Assembly (NCBI GenBank): GCA_000697335.1
Contig: JNEM01009384.1
Location: forward strand, 1-27,905
From: Conidiobolus incongruus B7586
Lineage: Eukaryota > Entomophthoromycota > Entomophthoromycetes > Entomophthorales > Conidiobolaceae
Reading direction: 5' to 3'
DNA length: 27,905 nucleotides
The notes under the pieces were generated by a model, which saw only the letters and a list, made by a program, of their open reading frames with translations, was not told where the DNA came from and did not search any database. Position numbers and translations under genes: made by a program. The first letter of the stretch is position 1. Every line of letters begins with the position of its first letter. Of the stretch, positions 1-11,202 are shown piece after piece.

Positions 1-2766
1 AATTAATTAATATTTACTTATTAATAGAGAATTTATTTATTAGAATTTATAAAAAGGATTAATTTAGTTTAACTTAATATTTTGTTTTATATATAAATAA
101 AAGATTTTATGAATATAATTTAAAATTTATTGATTTTAAAAATTTAATATATAAACCTTTAGTTATATCTTAATAAGTTTTACTAAGCTCTATTTACTTT
201 AGTTTTGCAATATTTATTATATTATAAAATATTAACTTTATGCTATTATTAATTAAGTTTAAACAATAATATATAAAATATACTTATATAACCAATAGAA
301 AATTATTTGAATTCTTTTTTAATTAAGATAAAAAACATTTTTTAATATATTTTTTGGACTTTATTAATAAATAATAGTATATCAATATAGATTAAACTTT
401 TTAACTTAAATAAGTTATAAATAATATTCTATTTAGCTTTAAAATAATTAATTGGATAATGAATGGTGGTTTTTGATAAAATATTATTTTTATATGCTTT
501 TCACAAATCTTAGGTGATTTTAAAGGATTATATATTTATGTTTTAATAATATTAAAATAAAAGATCTTTAATTATTATTATTATTTAATTTGAATATTAT
601 TAAATTCAAGTTTAAGTTTTTTAATCAAAATATTTTGATAAACAAATAATTATAGATGAACATATATATATGTGTGTAATTCAGAAAATATCAATCCTTA
701 TATTTATTATAAATATATATTTTTCAAATCTAACAAAATGTTTCAAAAATCAAAATTTAAAAATTTATCTTTTCTTTCCAAACTAATAAAATTTTACTAA
801 AATGATAAATGGTAATGACATATGATATATACATTTGCAATATCAATTCAATTTTAAATATGATCAAAATGTTTTACAAATTGAATATAATTTTGATGGG
901 GATCATTAAAAACACTATTATACTAAAGAAATTTTGATTTATTTCCCAGGTTTGGGCATTTGGCTTATATATGACAATACTTTGGGGAGTGCGCAATTTA
1001 TTCTAAATTATTTACTTTGATCTTAAATATTATTCATTACTTTTTATCGTTCCACAATCTCTCATTACCCTTTATTCTGAGTTGAAGCGAATATCTCTGG
1101 TCGTATCAGTACCACAAGATTCCAAGAAAAAAATAATTTGAGTGCTAATGTCATATGTACTCTGAATCTCAAATTTCAAAAATTTCACGCGTAAAATTAA
1201 ATTTTACATTAATAAAATAATAGTTTGAACATTAATCAATTATCATAATAAAATTTGAATACTAATATGCTTTATAGCATATTATAACAGTCATTTATAT
1301 CTCAATTATAGCTTAACATCCTTTAATTATCTTGATATTTGAATGATTATCTCTAATATAACAACCAAAATCAATATATCTAATCATTATTAAATGAACC
1401 ACTTTCATCGCAAACAATTATAACGAATTTCCAAAATAACATTAATTGATCTGAATTTCCTGAGAATATTTAAAGTTCAATAAATATTTCTAAATTGGGC
1501 CAAGCACCTAATTCCAGTATCGATAACCAGTATTCCAATATAATTTACAATCGGTTAATCATTGGCCACAAATAAAGAAACTAACAAGATCACGTTAATA
1601 AAATATATCATATCACACTCAAATATAAAATAAAATGGTTAAACTTAAATTTTATCAGATCAAAAGGATTTAATCTGACTAAGAATTATCCATTAAAACA
1701 TTTATTTTTCACCAATTACAATATTTTAATGAAAATATTCTCAATTTATTTAATCCAATAAAACAAATAGAACACTATCGTTTCTTATATGATTTCATTA
1801 ATATTGATTTGTTGGGTAAATTGCCAATTTTAGTCAATATAATATTTTTCGATCTGAATATTAAAAAAATAATTTTTTAAATTTTAGCTAAATAACATTT
1901 AAATAATACTATTATTTCAATTTTGTTAATATCAATAATAATTTAAAAAATTTTTTAAAATGATTAAAACTCTAACCAATCAGTACTAATTATAGTTTAT
2001 CAGATAAGGTTACCCATTGTGGATAATCTGATAAAATTTTAATTTACCCAAATTCTATTAATTATAGTTATAAAATCAGTAATATTTGAAAAAATAACCT
2101 CACGATCATGAATTTTATAGATTCTACCAATAAATTAAAGAATTGAAGTATCACAATTAATAGAGAGGTTTTATAATTTTTGAATTTTGATACCATTGTA
2201 AAGAGTGGATTCGTATTTAATAGTGGTGAAGAGATATGAGAGATTTAAAATTTTGTCTGGTAAAAATTTGAATTGTCATAAATTTGTTAATCTGTTATAA
2301 AATTAGCTAATAAAAATGATAATCACATCAAACGATATTCGTAAATCTAAAATAATATATTAATGTATGTAGACCTTTAAATCTTTATATTATAAGTGAA
2401 ATATCATGTCAATTCGAATATTCAATTTGCATTATACAATTTCAATTAGCCCTTCTCAACTAATTCTAACTTTAAAGAACCAATAAAATGACAGGATTAA
2501 TTAAAATAAAGTTTATAACCAGATCCTTACCTCAAATTATTGAATTAAGAATGGATTGCCTTCAATTTTCATCCACTCTGGGTAATTTCATTTATAAATA
2601 AAATTGGCAAAATGTTTCATTTTTAATTCGTATTTAAACTGTATTTTTCCTCAAAAAAGAGATCATTTCTTAAGTATAAAAAATTTTCAAACTTCTATTG
2701 AGATATTTGGTTTATATTTAAAAAATTTTTTATATTTAATTTTATTTGAAAAATTAAGTTGAAATA
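1..2766. other. AT-rich gene-free spacer
   Basis: Very AT-rich sequence with stops in all frames and no recognisable protein or RNA gene. The only less AT-rich patch is about 940-1150. There, a plus-strand stretch after an acceptor-like TTTCCCAG (ends near 950) reads VWAFGLYMTILWGVRNLF and then a stop, which could be a relic terminal exon of a membrane protein. No upstream exon could be found. The last few hundred bases presumably contain the heme oxygenase promoter, but I see no convincing TATA element. Confidence 0.6.
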
Positions 2767-3901
2767 ATGAGTATTAAAATTTTCCAAGATAAATTAATCC
2801 CTAAGCATAACCTCGTTCCTGAAGAAATTAGTGGTGCTAAGCAACAATTAGACGATAGTGTCAAAAATTTAGATCCTAACTTGCCTTTGAGTCAGGGTTT
2901 GAAGCAAGGTACTTGGGATATTCACCAAGCTTTGGAGAGATCTCCCTTTGTTTTGAGCTTGTTTAAAGGTACTTTACCTAAAGAAGTTTATGCCAAGTTT
3001 TTGGTCAGTCTTTACTATGTCTACGAGTAATGCTAATTCAATTTTATTATTAATTTCACTATTAACTCGAGTTCTTAGAGCTATGGAAGAAGAATTCGCC
3101 AGACACAAAGACCATCCCGTCCTCGGACCCATTTACTTCCCTAAGGAATTAAACCGCGCTGAAACTTTGCGCAAGGATATCGAGTTTTACTTGGGCCAAA
3201 ACTGGAAAGAGTCCAACCCTATCACTCCTGCCATCCAACACTATGTTGACAGTATCAAGGCCGACAGCGAAAGCCATCCCCACCGCTTGATCGCTCACTC
3301 CTACACCAGATACCTTGGAGATTTGTCAGGTGGTCAAATGATGAGCAAGAAAGTCAAGAAGAACTACAATTTGGACTCTGACGAAGGTGTACAATTTTTC
3401 CAATTCGAACATATTGAAAGTGCCAAGAGTTTCAAGGAGATGTATCGCCAAAAATTGGACGAACTAGAAATTGACTTGGATACCAAGAGTAGGTCCATAG
3501 TTTGTTTCACAATGTGATATACTTACCTATTATTTTTAGATGATATCATTCAAGCTACTATCGGTGTCTTCAAATTAAACGGTACTATTTTCGACGAGAT
3601 GGATACCTTACTTCCTCCCATAAAGAAGGAAGATTTGGCTGCTTTCCATCATCATCACCATCATGCTAAGACCGAATCTAAAGGTAATTCCAATATTAGT
3701 TGCCCTTTAATATTTAACATTAATCACCGATATTTTAGAATCCGGTTTCGATGTTAAACAGATTTTACTTATACTATGGTTCTCCATCTTCATTTATTAC
3801 ATATACAACAATGGTAAGATTTTGTCATTAATCACATATCATCAATATATTAATTTTATATTTTAGTATTACCCACGTTGAAACAAAAGTTCTTATCTTA
3901 A
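2767..3901 (+). CDS. HMX1: Heme oxygenase, C-terminally membrane-anchored
   Basis: Cleaves haem to biliverdin, CO and ferrous iron, using electrons from cytochrome P450 reductase; probably ER-anchored. Five exons (2767-3026, 3079-3488, 3540-3683, 3739-3813, 3867-3901) give 307 aa. Introns are 52, 51, 55 and 53 nt, all GT...TAG. The proximal haem-ligand histidine lies in GTWDIHQALE (H53). The diagnostic distal-helix motif YLGDLSGGQ ends at residue 173, and LYYVYEAMEEEF across the first splice matches the family. Residues 260-265 are six histidines, followed by a single hydrophobic helix (about 279-294) near the C terminus, as in human HO-1 and yeast Hmx1. The first in-frame ATG fits the family's N terminus. 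The HMX1 symbol is by analogy with yeast; family assignment is very secure, and the two last short exons are inferred from splice signals and the expected tail anchor. Confidence 0.93.
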
Positions 3902-4652
3902 ATCTAATGTAATTATATTTATTTCACAATTCACCAACACTTAAATTTTATAATTGATATTAATTGAATAACATTTCAAAAATTTTCTTGATATTGATTC
4001 TTTTTAATTATTAAAATTATTTTATATTACTATTAATTTATATTTTATAATTTATTTTAAATTTATATCCAAAATAATATAGTCTTCACAAATTGATTGA
4101 TTGATACCTATACTTAATAATTTTATGAAGATATGGAATTATATTTTTACATTGTTTGAGAAATATTTATTAATCAATATTAAATGGATATTTTTATTTA
4201 ATTTGAAAATGATTAACTCTATTTAGACCTTTTTTTAAATGCTAATCAAATTTTAATATATTATATAATATCAATAAAATAAAAAATTGACTTTTTCAAT
4301 CAGTTATATTATCATGAAATCGATACAAATTTATTATATTACAATAGTTATAATTAATCTAAAATTTGATTCAATTGAAAAAAAATATTCTTTGAACTTC
4401 ATGAAGGTAAAAATTCTTTGTTAAGGTATTAAATATTATTTAAAATATTAAAATTTTTGTATCAAATTATCAGGATCATTCAATAATTTCTATAGGTTAA
4501 AAAATTTCAAAATATAAAATTGATTATAATTTAATTATTTAATCCAATACAGATTCCAAAGAAAATCAAAATTTTTAAAAATATGTTTTGTGATATATTA
4601 TTAATAATTATTTAATCATTTCCAATTTAGTTGTTCATCGTTTTGTTATTAT
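3902..4652. other. AT-rich spacer between convergent genes
   Basis: This lies between the 3' ends of the heme oxygenase and HUS1 genes. I see no open frame, RNA gene or repeat structure beyond simple A/T runs; both 3' UTRs must lie here. Confidence 0.6.
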
Positions 4653-5828
4653 TTAATTATATTTGAAAGGTAAAAAATAATCAATACTAACTATATTGGA
4701 TTCGTATTCGTCATTATTCAATAAGATTTTAGCTAAAATGCTAGAATTTTGAGAATAATCTAAATCCTTTGTATTAATATATAATAGACTTAGATAGTTT
4801 AAGATATATTACTGAGTATAACCATATAGGGGTTCAGTTGGTGACTTTCCAAGAGGTATGAGAAGTGACGAATATCTACAGTTGTAGAAATAATGGTGGA
4901 TTTTTCGATTTCTGTGAGGTGATGAAATGTGGAACCCATTTCATCGTCTAAATATAATTAAATATGAATTAGGAATTGAATATGAAAATTATTACCTGGT
5001 ACGCATTGATTAGGGTAAGTTGTAGTAATAGAACACTTTTCAGAATTCATCGTAGTTTGAAATAAACCATTCCAGTTGGCCTGGATAGTGATCAGTTCTC
5101 CCAAGGTTTTGAGACGATCTGTAGTGTGACGTACTGATAATAAAGTTGGGAGACAGATTCTTACCTATTAATCTGATTTAGTCAAACTCTATGTATATAA
5201 TGATATAAGCTTACTGCAGGATCATAAATCTCAGGCTGTCTAATATGAGTGAACTGACTATGTTGCAAAACCCTAACCGGGATATCGTGAGTAACCTTAT
5301 TAAACTTACCAGGTTTAGATGATTTCTCGTCAATTTCCATCTTTAAAATAACGTGACCGCCTTCGTTCTTAGTGAGTTTTAGAGTGGTAGAAATACCTAA
5401 TAGTGATTCTTTAAGACTTTTAACCCAGTGGTCTCCCTCTAGTTCAATATAGATCTTGTTGTCGTGTTTACTTTGTATATTAAATTCGCTGAATACTTGG
5501 TCCTAATAAAGGGTCTGAAACAATGTTTTGATAAGATGAGATAGAATATACCATTCTTAATTGACTATAAAAATAACAAAAAATAAATTATAGGTTATAT
5601 AAATATATAATATAAATAGTATTACATCCAAACTTGAGGTTCTTGACCAATTTCACCTCTTACAACATAAGTTAAAACACTTCGCGTAAATTGAATCATA
5701 GCCATCTTATGCACCTTTTCAAAGGTTTGGCATAGTTCTAAATGTTACATTAGTACATTTTCAATAGGCATATTTTTATAAATACTGTGAATGAGTTGAG
5801 TAGACTTGAAAGTTGCTGAAAATTTCAT
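4653..5828 (-). CDS. HUS1: HUS1, 9-1-1 DNA-damage checkpoint clamp subunit
   Basis: Subunit of the Rad9-Rad1-Hus1 ring loaded at damaged DNA to activate ATR/Mec1 signalling. I assembled seven exons on the minus strand: 5828-5786, 5737-5626, 5564-5552, 5502-5215, 5164-4996, 4947-4813 and 4732-4653. Total 840 nt, 279 aa, the usual Hus1 length. The start reads MKFSATFKSTQLIHKL, like the conserved Hus1 N terminus. Family blocks follow: QVWIQLRMDQVFSEFNIQS, KVTHDIPVRVL, RICLPTLLSVRHTTDRLKTL, and the end SIDYFLPFKYN. Introns are 48, 61, 49, 50, 48 and 80 nt; intron 1 carries TACTAA near its 3' end. Exon 3 is only 13 nt. Without the last intron the frame stops four codons later and loses the conserved C-terminal strand, so the spliced end is preferred. 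No single exon is long, so simple ORF searches miss this gene. Confidence 0.9.
5552..5564 (-). other. HUS1: HUS1 micro-exon of 13 nt
   Basis: Minus-strand TCAATTAAGAATG is flanked by an acceptor TTTATAG and a donor GTATAT. It completes the codon begun by AT at the end of exon 2 and adds I-Q-L-R-M, restoring phase 0 for exon 4. Skipping it would put exon 4 out of frame. The W-x-Q-L block is conserved in Hus1 proteins, which supports inclusion. Confidence 0.8.
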
Positions 5829-7453
5829 TATTATAATTTGATATGGTGATTATGAATGCTAAATTGAATTAGTAATCAATTGGAGGTGGGGTAAATTTAA
5901 TAACAAGTTTTAAAAATAAGTATTATGGGATCATATCAATTCAAATTAGTTAATAAAAAACCATCTGACAATGTATAATGAATCAAAAATTATTAAAAAT
6001 ATTCAATATTATTTATTAAGATTATATTAAATTAATTTCTGAAATATCTTAATAAATTCCAATCAAGTTTAACATTATATAAAAAATATAAAATTTCAAA
6101 TTAGAGATTAAATCATTGTAATATGTCGTAATATTATTTTCATATTTTAAAAAAAACTCAATTTGAACTTGAATATATGATATACTTATTAGCAACTATA
6201 AATACGATAGCGTAGTATTCCCAAGTTTTAATATAATATATTAGTAATACAATTTTGAAATCAATTTATCAATTACCACCTAGTAGTAATTCAAAAATAA
6301 ATTTCAAAATAGTCTACAAAAAGCATTTTGAACTTAAATCCTTCAAACTATACAAATAAAGTTGTTAATAAATTAAGTATAAAAATACACAAATAAAATA
6401 ATTAATTTAAAACCACCAATGTGTTATATAATCCTTATCAGAACAATACATCAATGAATATACAAATAATAAAAACTTGAATTTTTGTAATTATGAAAAT
6501 ACCATAATATAGATTTTATCTAAATTTAAAATTTGATAGAAATATAAAAAAATAAAATTTTCATTCAATTGTACCCAGTATACAACCTAATTCTTCTGTT
6601 TTAATAATTGATTAGATATGTGTAAAAAATTCGGCTTTGGATAACGAAACATTTTTAGTGATGGTAATTACCAATTGTATGAAATCCCAAGTAAGTTAAA
6701 TAGAATAGGAAATTATCAGCAAAATTTTAAATATTAAAATTTTATAATATTAAATACATGAAATCCTTTTTTTGTTTTCCATAACTATATTACTAATATT
6801 GGAAAAATTAAATATTTCATTGAGTAATTTAAGAAATATTGTAAAAAATGTTATGGACTACGTGCCATTATTTAGACTGTAAAGGATTACAATCTTGGTA
6901 CAAAAGCCATAATAATTATTAGTCACTAGTGGGTTGGTCTTATATGAGTAGGATATTATTAATATATGGATTCAAGATCTCTTTCTAGTCTAATTTTTAG
7001 TTTGAGTGGTCCAATCCAAATTTGGCATCTGATTATAATTTAATACTTAAATAATAAAAACTCGAATAAAATCATATTATTACTGTATAATAAAGTATTC
7101 AATTATCGTTAGAATTTTTTGTTATTATGATGAAATTATATTTTTTTGTATTTTTAATAGCTTCTAAAACATGTGAACAATCAGATTATTGGAGAATATA
7201 GAATTGCCATTTATTTCAATTTTAAAATGAAATCATCTCAACTGAATATTGCCCTTAGAATATAATAAATTATCTCAATTCGATAATAACTTTTGATTTA
7301 ATTTTATTAATAATATATACATAATATTTTGTATAATAAATATCAATTTAAAAAATTGAAATGATAGAAATTAAAAAAATAGACCATAATTTTCCTTAAA
7401 CTGGACTGAAATGAAAAGTTGATATTCAAATCTGTCCAATAAATTTGTAATTC
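5829..7453. other. AT-rich spacer with gene-like debris
   Basis: Contains the HUS1 promoter at its left end. No intact gene. From about 6615 to 7060 the composition is slightly less AT-rich. A plus-strand stretch there (about 6620-6691) reads CVKNSALDNETFLVMVITN and ends at a donor-like GTAAGT; another, after ATTTAG near 6876, reads CKGLQSWYKSHNNY before a stop. These look like remains of a spliced gene but match no family I recognise. They could belong to the same dead locus as the downstream MoaC relic, though none of it resembles MoaA. Confidence 0.4.
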
Positions 7454-8035
7454 ATGAAAAAATTCCATAAAATGTATCAAAATGAATGTGTTAATATTGT
7501 CCAGAACATCCAACCACTTCTTAATGTAAAATCTATGCTAGTTCACTTCAATTCTCAATATTGGAAAATTAAATCATATTACAGTGACGAAAAAGCTAAG
7601 ATGACGGATATGAGTTACAAAGTCGCAATCAAGTAAAAAGTTATTGCAGAAGGTATTATCAAACTAAATAAAGCTACTTGCACCAAAGTGAAAGAGAACG
7701 CCCAGAAGAAGAGGAATGTCCTTATAGCTTCTAAAATCGCTAGAGTTCAAGCAGCTAAAAGTGCTAATAATTTAATTTGATTACACCATCTTCTTCCACT
7801 AAGTTTGTTGGATAAAAAATTCAAGTATATGGAAAAAGAGACTGCTATTAGGTTTGTAGGTACTGTTAAGTGTAACCATAATACAGGTGCGGAAATGGAA
7901 GCTTTAACTTTAGTGTCTACTGCTTGTCTGATAACTTTATTTAAGTGTAAAGCTGTCGACCCCCTGGCCGTAATCTAATCCATCAAAGTACGCAAAAAGA
8001 CAGGTGGTAAATCAGACACTAGTCTTCAAAAATAA
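7454..8035 (+). pseudogene. moaC: Decayed molybdenum cofactor synthesis gene (MoaC/MOCS1B type)
   Basis: MoaC makes cyclic pyranopterin monophosphate, the first pterin intermediate of the molybdenum cofactor. One frame runs through the whole interval with no frameshift, but it is cut by stops at 7634 (TAA), 7778 (TGA) and 7976 (TAA) before a final TAA at 8033. Family blocks are in order and correctly spaced: AKMTDMS, VIAEG, SKIARVQAAKSANNLI, NTGAEMEALT, CKAVDP and VRKKTGGKSD. The internal stops stand where E. coli MoaC has Arg, Pro and Gly, so a reassigned Gln or Trp stop codon does not explain them. The near-invariant LCHP block has become LHHL, and the Asp before CKAV is lost, although the Lys of CKAV remains. 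None of the stops sits in a plausible intron. Conclusion: an old, non-functional host gene. The upstream limit is uncertain, and any exon upstream of 7454 is unrecognisable. Confidence 0.85.
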
Positions 8036-8054
8036 ATATATTATTTAATTCAAT

Positions 8055-9229
8055 TTATTGTGGTTTGTTATTATCAGTTTCAAAGCTAAACAATTTTCCA
8101 AATAATAAATGTTGAACCACAGGAAACTTTTTCATCACTTCGTCTACATACATTTTGAGGAGACCTTTGTTCACCTTATACCAGAATGGGACGCCGGAAA
8201 TATCATAGAGCATTGGAGAATGTTCGTTGAAGGGACCTTGTTTCACCTAACAATAATTAGTAAATATAATCATAATTTGGTAATATTTACCTGTCCAATA
8301 AAATCAATACAACCCATAAACATAAAATCATTCTTCATTCTTTGAACAAATTGCGTATTGGTAATAATTGTGGGAGGATTGTCCATCTCATCTATAACCA
8401 TTAATATCAAAATACAAGTTTATAGCAAAATTATTACCTTTAAGTTGAGCACTCCCCAAAATATAGGGAATAAACTGAAAGTCGTCCAATCCCCAAACTC
8501 CGTGACTGCCAGCTGGCTCTAATCTATAGGTCAATTGTAATCTTCTGACCAGCTTCAAATACCTAAATTTTTATTAAATCAGTATCAAATAATCAACATT
8601 AAGCTATACAAATCACCTATTAAAAACAACCAATCCCAACATTTTAAAATCACTCAATTGAAAATATTCTAAACACGTCAAATTAAATAAGAATATTAAA
8701 AAATTTAATTCGTGTCCTGTTCCGTAGTCAATTCTTGTAAAGTTTCCAAAAGAGTGAATCAAATAGGGACTTAATTCAATTTCTGAAGGTTTTAAATTGT
8801 GTGGTAATTTACTGAGAATAAGACCTGGCACTTTCTAAAAGTATTGGATTAATTAACGAAACAATAAAATATCTGATATAATTTACTTCTTCCATAGCTT
8901 TAAACCAATCTCTGTAACTGGTATTACCAAATCGATTGGAAAATTCATTTGGAGGAAATTTATCAATTAAGGCGTCCAATTCATCTAATATTTCTAAAAC
9001 TTTTACAACATTCTACCAATATGATTTATAAATAAATCAATTTTATCATATTTAAATTAAAAATTACCTCTGATTTGTCTTGAGCTTCAACTTCAGTAAT
9101 GGTTAAATTAATACAATTTTCATTCAATAATTTTAAAAATTCAAGGATTTGGCTGTATCCCGAAGATTTATAGAATTGACTCATATCGCTTTCAGTTTTG
9201 ATTCTTCTTTCTGGTGTAATAAATTCCAT
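8055..9229 (-). CDS. RRD1: PTPA / RRD-type protein phosphatase 2A activator
   Basis: Peptidyl-prolyl isomerase-like chaperone that activates PP2A-family catalytic subunits. Six exons: 9229-9068, 9012-8887, 8834-8617, 8562-8438, 8391-8291 and 8246-8055. Total 924 nt, 307 aa. Introns are 55, 52, 54, 46 and 44 nt. Signature blocks in order: [14 protein letters not shown] at the N terminus, [27 protein letters not shown] (125 onward), [40 protein letters not shown], and [19 protein letters not shown]. Intron 3 uses the atypical donor GTGATT where most others here use GTAA. The short N and C termini match the RRD/PTPA core. Which fungal paralog (RRD1 or RRD2) it is cannot be decided, so the symbol is provisional. 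Its stop lies 19 nt from the last stop of the MoaC relic on the other strand. Confidence 0.95.
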
Positions 9230-9504
9230 TGCTGATGCTATTTAAATTTTATTATAAGTGGTAATGGTAAATGTGACTTGACGGATTTTGATATTTAGAT
9301 AGTTTTTCAACAATCAATAAAATTGTGGGATTTAATTGTTTAATAATTATTTTAATTTTCAAAAAAATTGAATTTAGATTATAATTGTTAAAATATGAAA
9401 AATATTAAAATGGTTTAAGCATCAATTCAATCATCGTTTGCAAAATTATTAATATCAATATCCAGAAATTAATGCGGTATATCAAAAGAATCTCTAGAAT
9501 TTAT

Positions 9505-10329
9505 TTAAACTAAAATACCCTTATACTGTACTTTTGGATACTTATCAATAAGTTGGGGCCATTGCACCAAAAACAGATCACAAATGGGGTAAATTAACTT
9601 ACCAGACAGTGATAAAGCATTCACTCTTGCAATAGATTCGACATAGATCAATTCTGTCATAGTTAAACCGAGGATCTAAATCATATAGTCAATTAACAAC
9701 AGTATATTAATTGAATATATATATATTACATTGAATAGTTTAATCAGATAAAATAAACTAACACTCGTACCGGGACCGTTACTAATCATCTAAAACTTAT
9801 TAATCTCAATCAATAGAATCATTCATTTATCAATACTTACAACATCTAATTTTTCGTTAAATAAATAATTCACAGTAAATAATAGTGTTTTTAGGACTGA
9901 AAAAGGTACAGTTAACCAAGATTGACCAACTTGACGACTTCTAGGAATTTTGAGAATTGTATACTATTATTATTATTATTATTATTATCATAAATGTATG
10001 TTGTTGCAATTTACTTGTTTTAATTGACTACTAAATTGCTCCAGTTCTAATTGCTTGACTTTATCCTCGCTTAAAGTATCTCCAGAAGTCACAAAATACA
10101 CTCTCTTGTGGAAGGTTGTAATATCGAGATTTTTTAACAACTGAGTCATTTCCATTGTATGACCACCTAACAAATATTAATTAAAGAATACAAATATTTG
10201 GTGATATTTACCTGATCCCATTATTATTCCAGCACTCAATTGTTTCTTAGGTCTCGGTGTCACTATCCATAATCTTAGTAGCCATAGAGTAATAAGTATT
10301 AGTAAGGTTGATGCTAAATAAATGATCAT
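9505..10329 (-). CDS. ALG14: ALG14, membrane subunit of UDP-GlcNAc transferase
   Basis: Anchors catalytic Alg13 to the ER face; together they add the second GlcNAc to dolichol-PP-GlcNAc in N-glycan assembly. Five exons: 10329-10212, 10166-10015, 9963-9841, 9789-9730 and 9675-9505. Total 624 nt, 207 aa. Introns are 45, 51, 51 and 54 nt. Residues 1-23 form a hydrophobic N-terminal membrane anchor. Then MGSGGHTMEM (37-46), the family's GGHT motif, whose Gly codon is split by intron 1; SRQVGQSW; ISNGPGTSVS (133 onward); ESIARVNALSLSGKL; VQWPQL; and KGILV at the end. The apparent GTAAGTT donor at the GKL codons is coding: reading through it gives the conserved C terminus. Intron 2 consists largely of a TAT repeat. 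It lies 276 nt upstream of PTPA on the same strand. Confidence 0.94.
9965..9988. repeat. (TAT)8 microsatellite inside ALG14 intron 2
   Basis: Eight perfect TAT units on the plus strand (ATA on the coding strand). The repeat runs right up to the 3' splice site, so the final AG is preceded by pure ATA repeats rather than a pyrimidine tract. Confidence 0.9.
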
Positions 10330-11202
10330 TTTCAACCATTAATAAATCTTAGTCACATTCTAACATCCCTAAATAGCTCCAAGAATTTTATCATAATTTT
10401 TTATGGGTCAAACTTACAATTATAAATGAAGTTAGTTTTTTAGTTTGGAATATTGGTTGATATTGAAAATAATTTATAGTGATTTGACAACATGAATTTT
10501 ATTATAAAAAGCTGAATATAATATTAGTATTGGAGTATTTAATTACATCCAAAAATGTGCCTTGAAACTAAATTGATGCTTGTTTGATTAATTTGAATTC
10601 ATCCAATATTTCATTGATTAAAAGAGGGGGAATTCAAGGTCAATTCAACAAATCCAATCAATACACATTTCTGTGATTTCACTATTCATTTAGCATGTAT
10701 CATTATTACGTTAATTGAAAATCATTTTTGTATTAATAATTACTACAATGTTTTCAATTACCATTAGAATAAGCATTGTAACTGGTTCATTGAGTATAAT
10801 TTATCATTAAAATCTAGATCATTATAAAGCACAAGTTGGGATGTAGCTGATGCTATACAGGAAACTTAAGATTCAAACAATTAACTGGAGTGAGTTTCCA
10901 TATTAAAATAGTTCAAACGATATGGAATAACTAAACAAAAAATTTCCTTAATTATATATTGAATGAATGGAAGTGAGTTGAATAGGAGGGATAATCAATC
11001 CAGAGCGATTTCCCCCTCCTGAATGAAAGATATCCCATCACTTCAATATCAAACACCAATAATCGTTATGATACCAATGTCTTCCCAATTCAATTGAAAA
11101 TATTCCAATTCTATACATTCTCCCTACCTTTGACTTTATTTTTGTTTTTCACTCTCATTCGTTCAATATTCTTAGTGTTCTTTAGTTTTTATTCAAGTAT
11201 TC
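10330..11202. other. Divergent promoter region between ALG14 and the zinc-finger gene
   Basis: No ORF or RNA gene seen. The right half is richer in G/C than ordinary spacers here. It contains an AGGAGGG...CCCTCCT inverted repeat (about 10984-11020) and, close to the ATG, a pyrimidine-rich leader (about 11120-11200). Confidence 0.55.
11008..11020 (+). promoter_or_regulatory. C-tract element upstream of zinc-finger paralog A
   Basis: ATTTCCCCCTCCT, ending 183 nt before the ATG. It contains CCCCT, the core of the yeast stress element (STRE). A nearly identical TTTCCCCCCTC sits at almost the same distance before the paralog at 14411. Its function is inferred from this shared position only. Confidence 0.4.

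Noticed and set aside
4799-4816. HUS1 ending at the unspliced stop 4799-4801
   Set aside because: Splicing the GTAATA donor to the acceptor before 4732 adds the conserved Hus1 C-terminal strand ending YFLPFKYN, which the unspliced form lacks.
7634-7978. In-frame stops in the MoaC-like frame as evidence for a reassigned genetic code
   Set aside because: Both TAA and TGA occur, at positions where E. coli MoaC has Arg, Pro and Gly rather than Gln or Trp, and none of the other eight protein genes in the window contains an internal stop once introns are removed.
8109-8345. Plus-strand frame opposite the PTPA gene
   Set aside because: Antisense shadow of PTPA exons 5 and 6, which carry clear family motifs on the minus strand.
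9580-9610. Intron in the ALG14 last exon at a GTAAGTT sequence
   Set aside because: Reading through gives the conserved SGKLIYP...VQWPQL...KGILV ending, so the sequence is coding.
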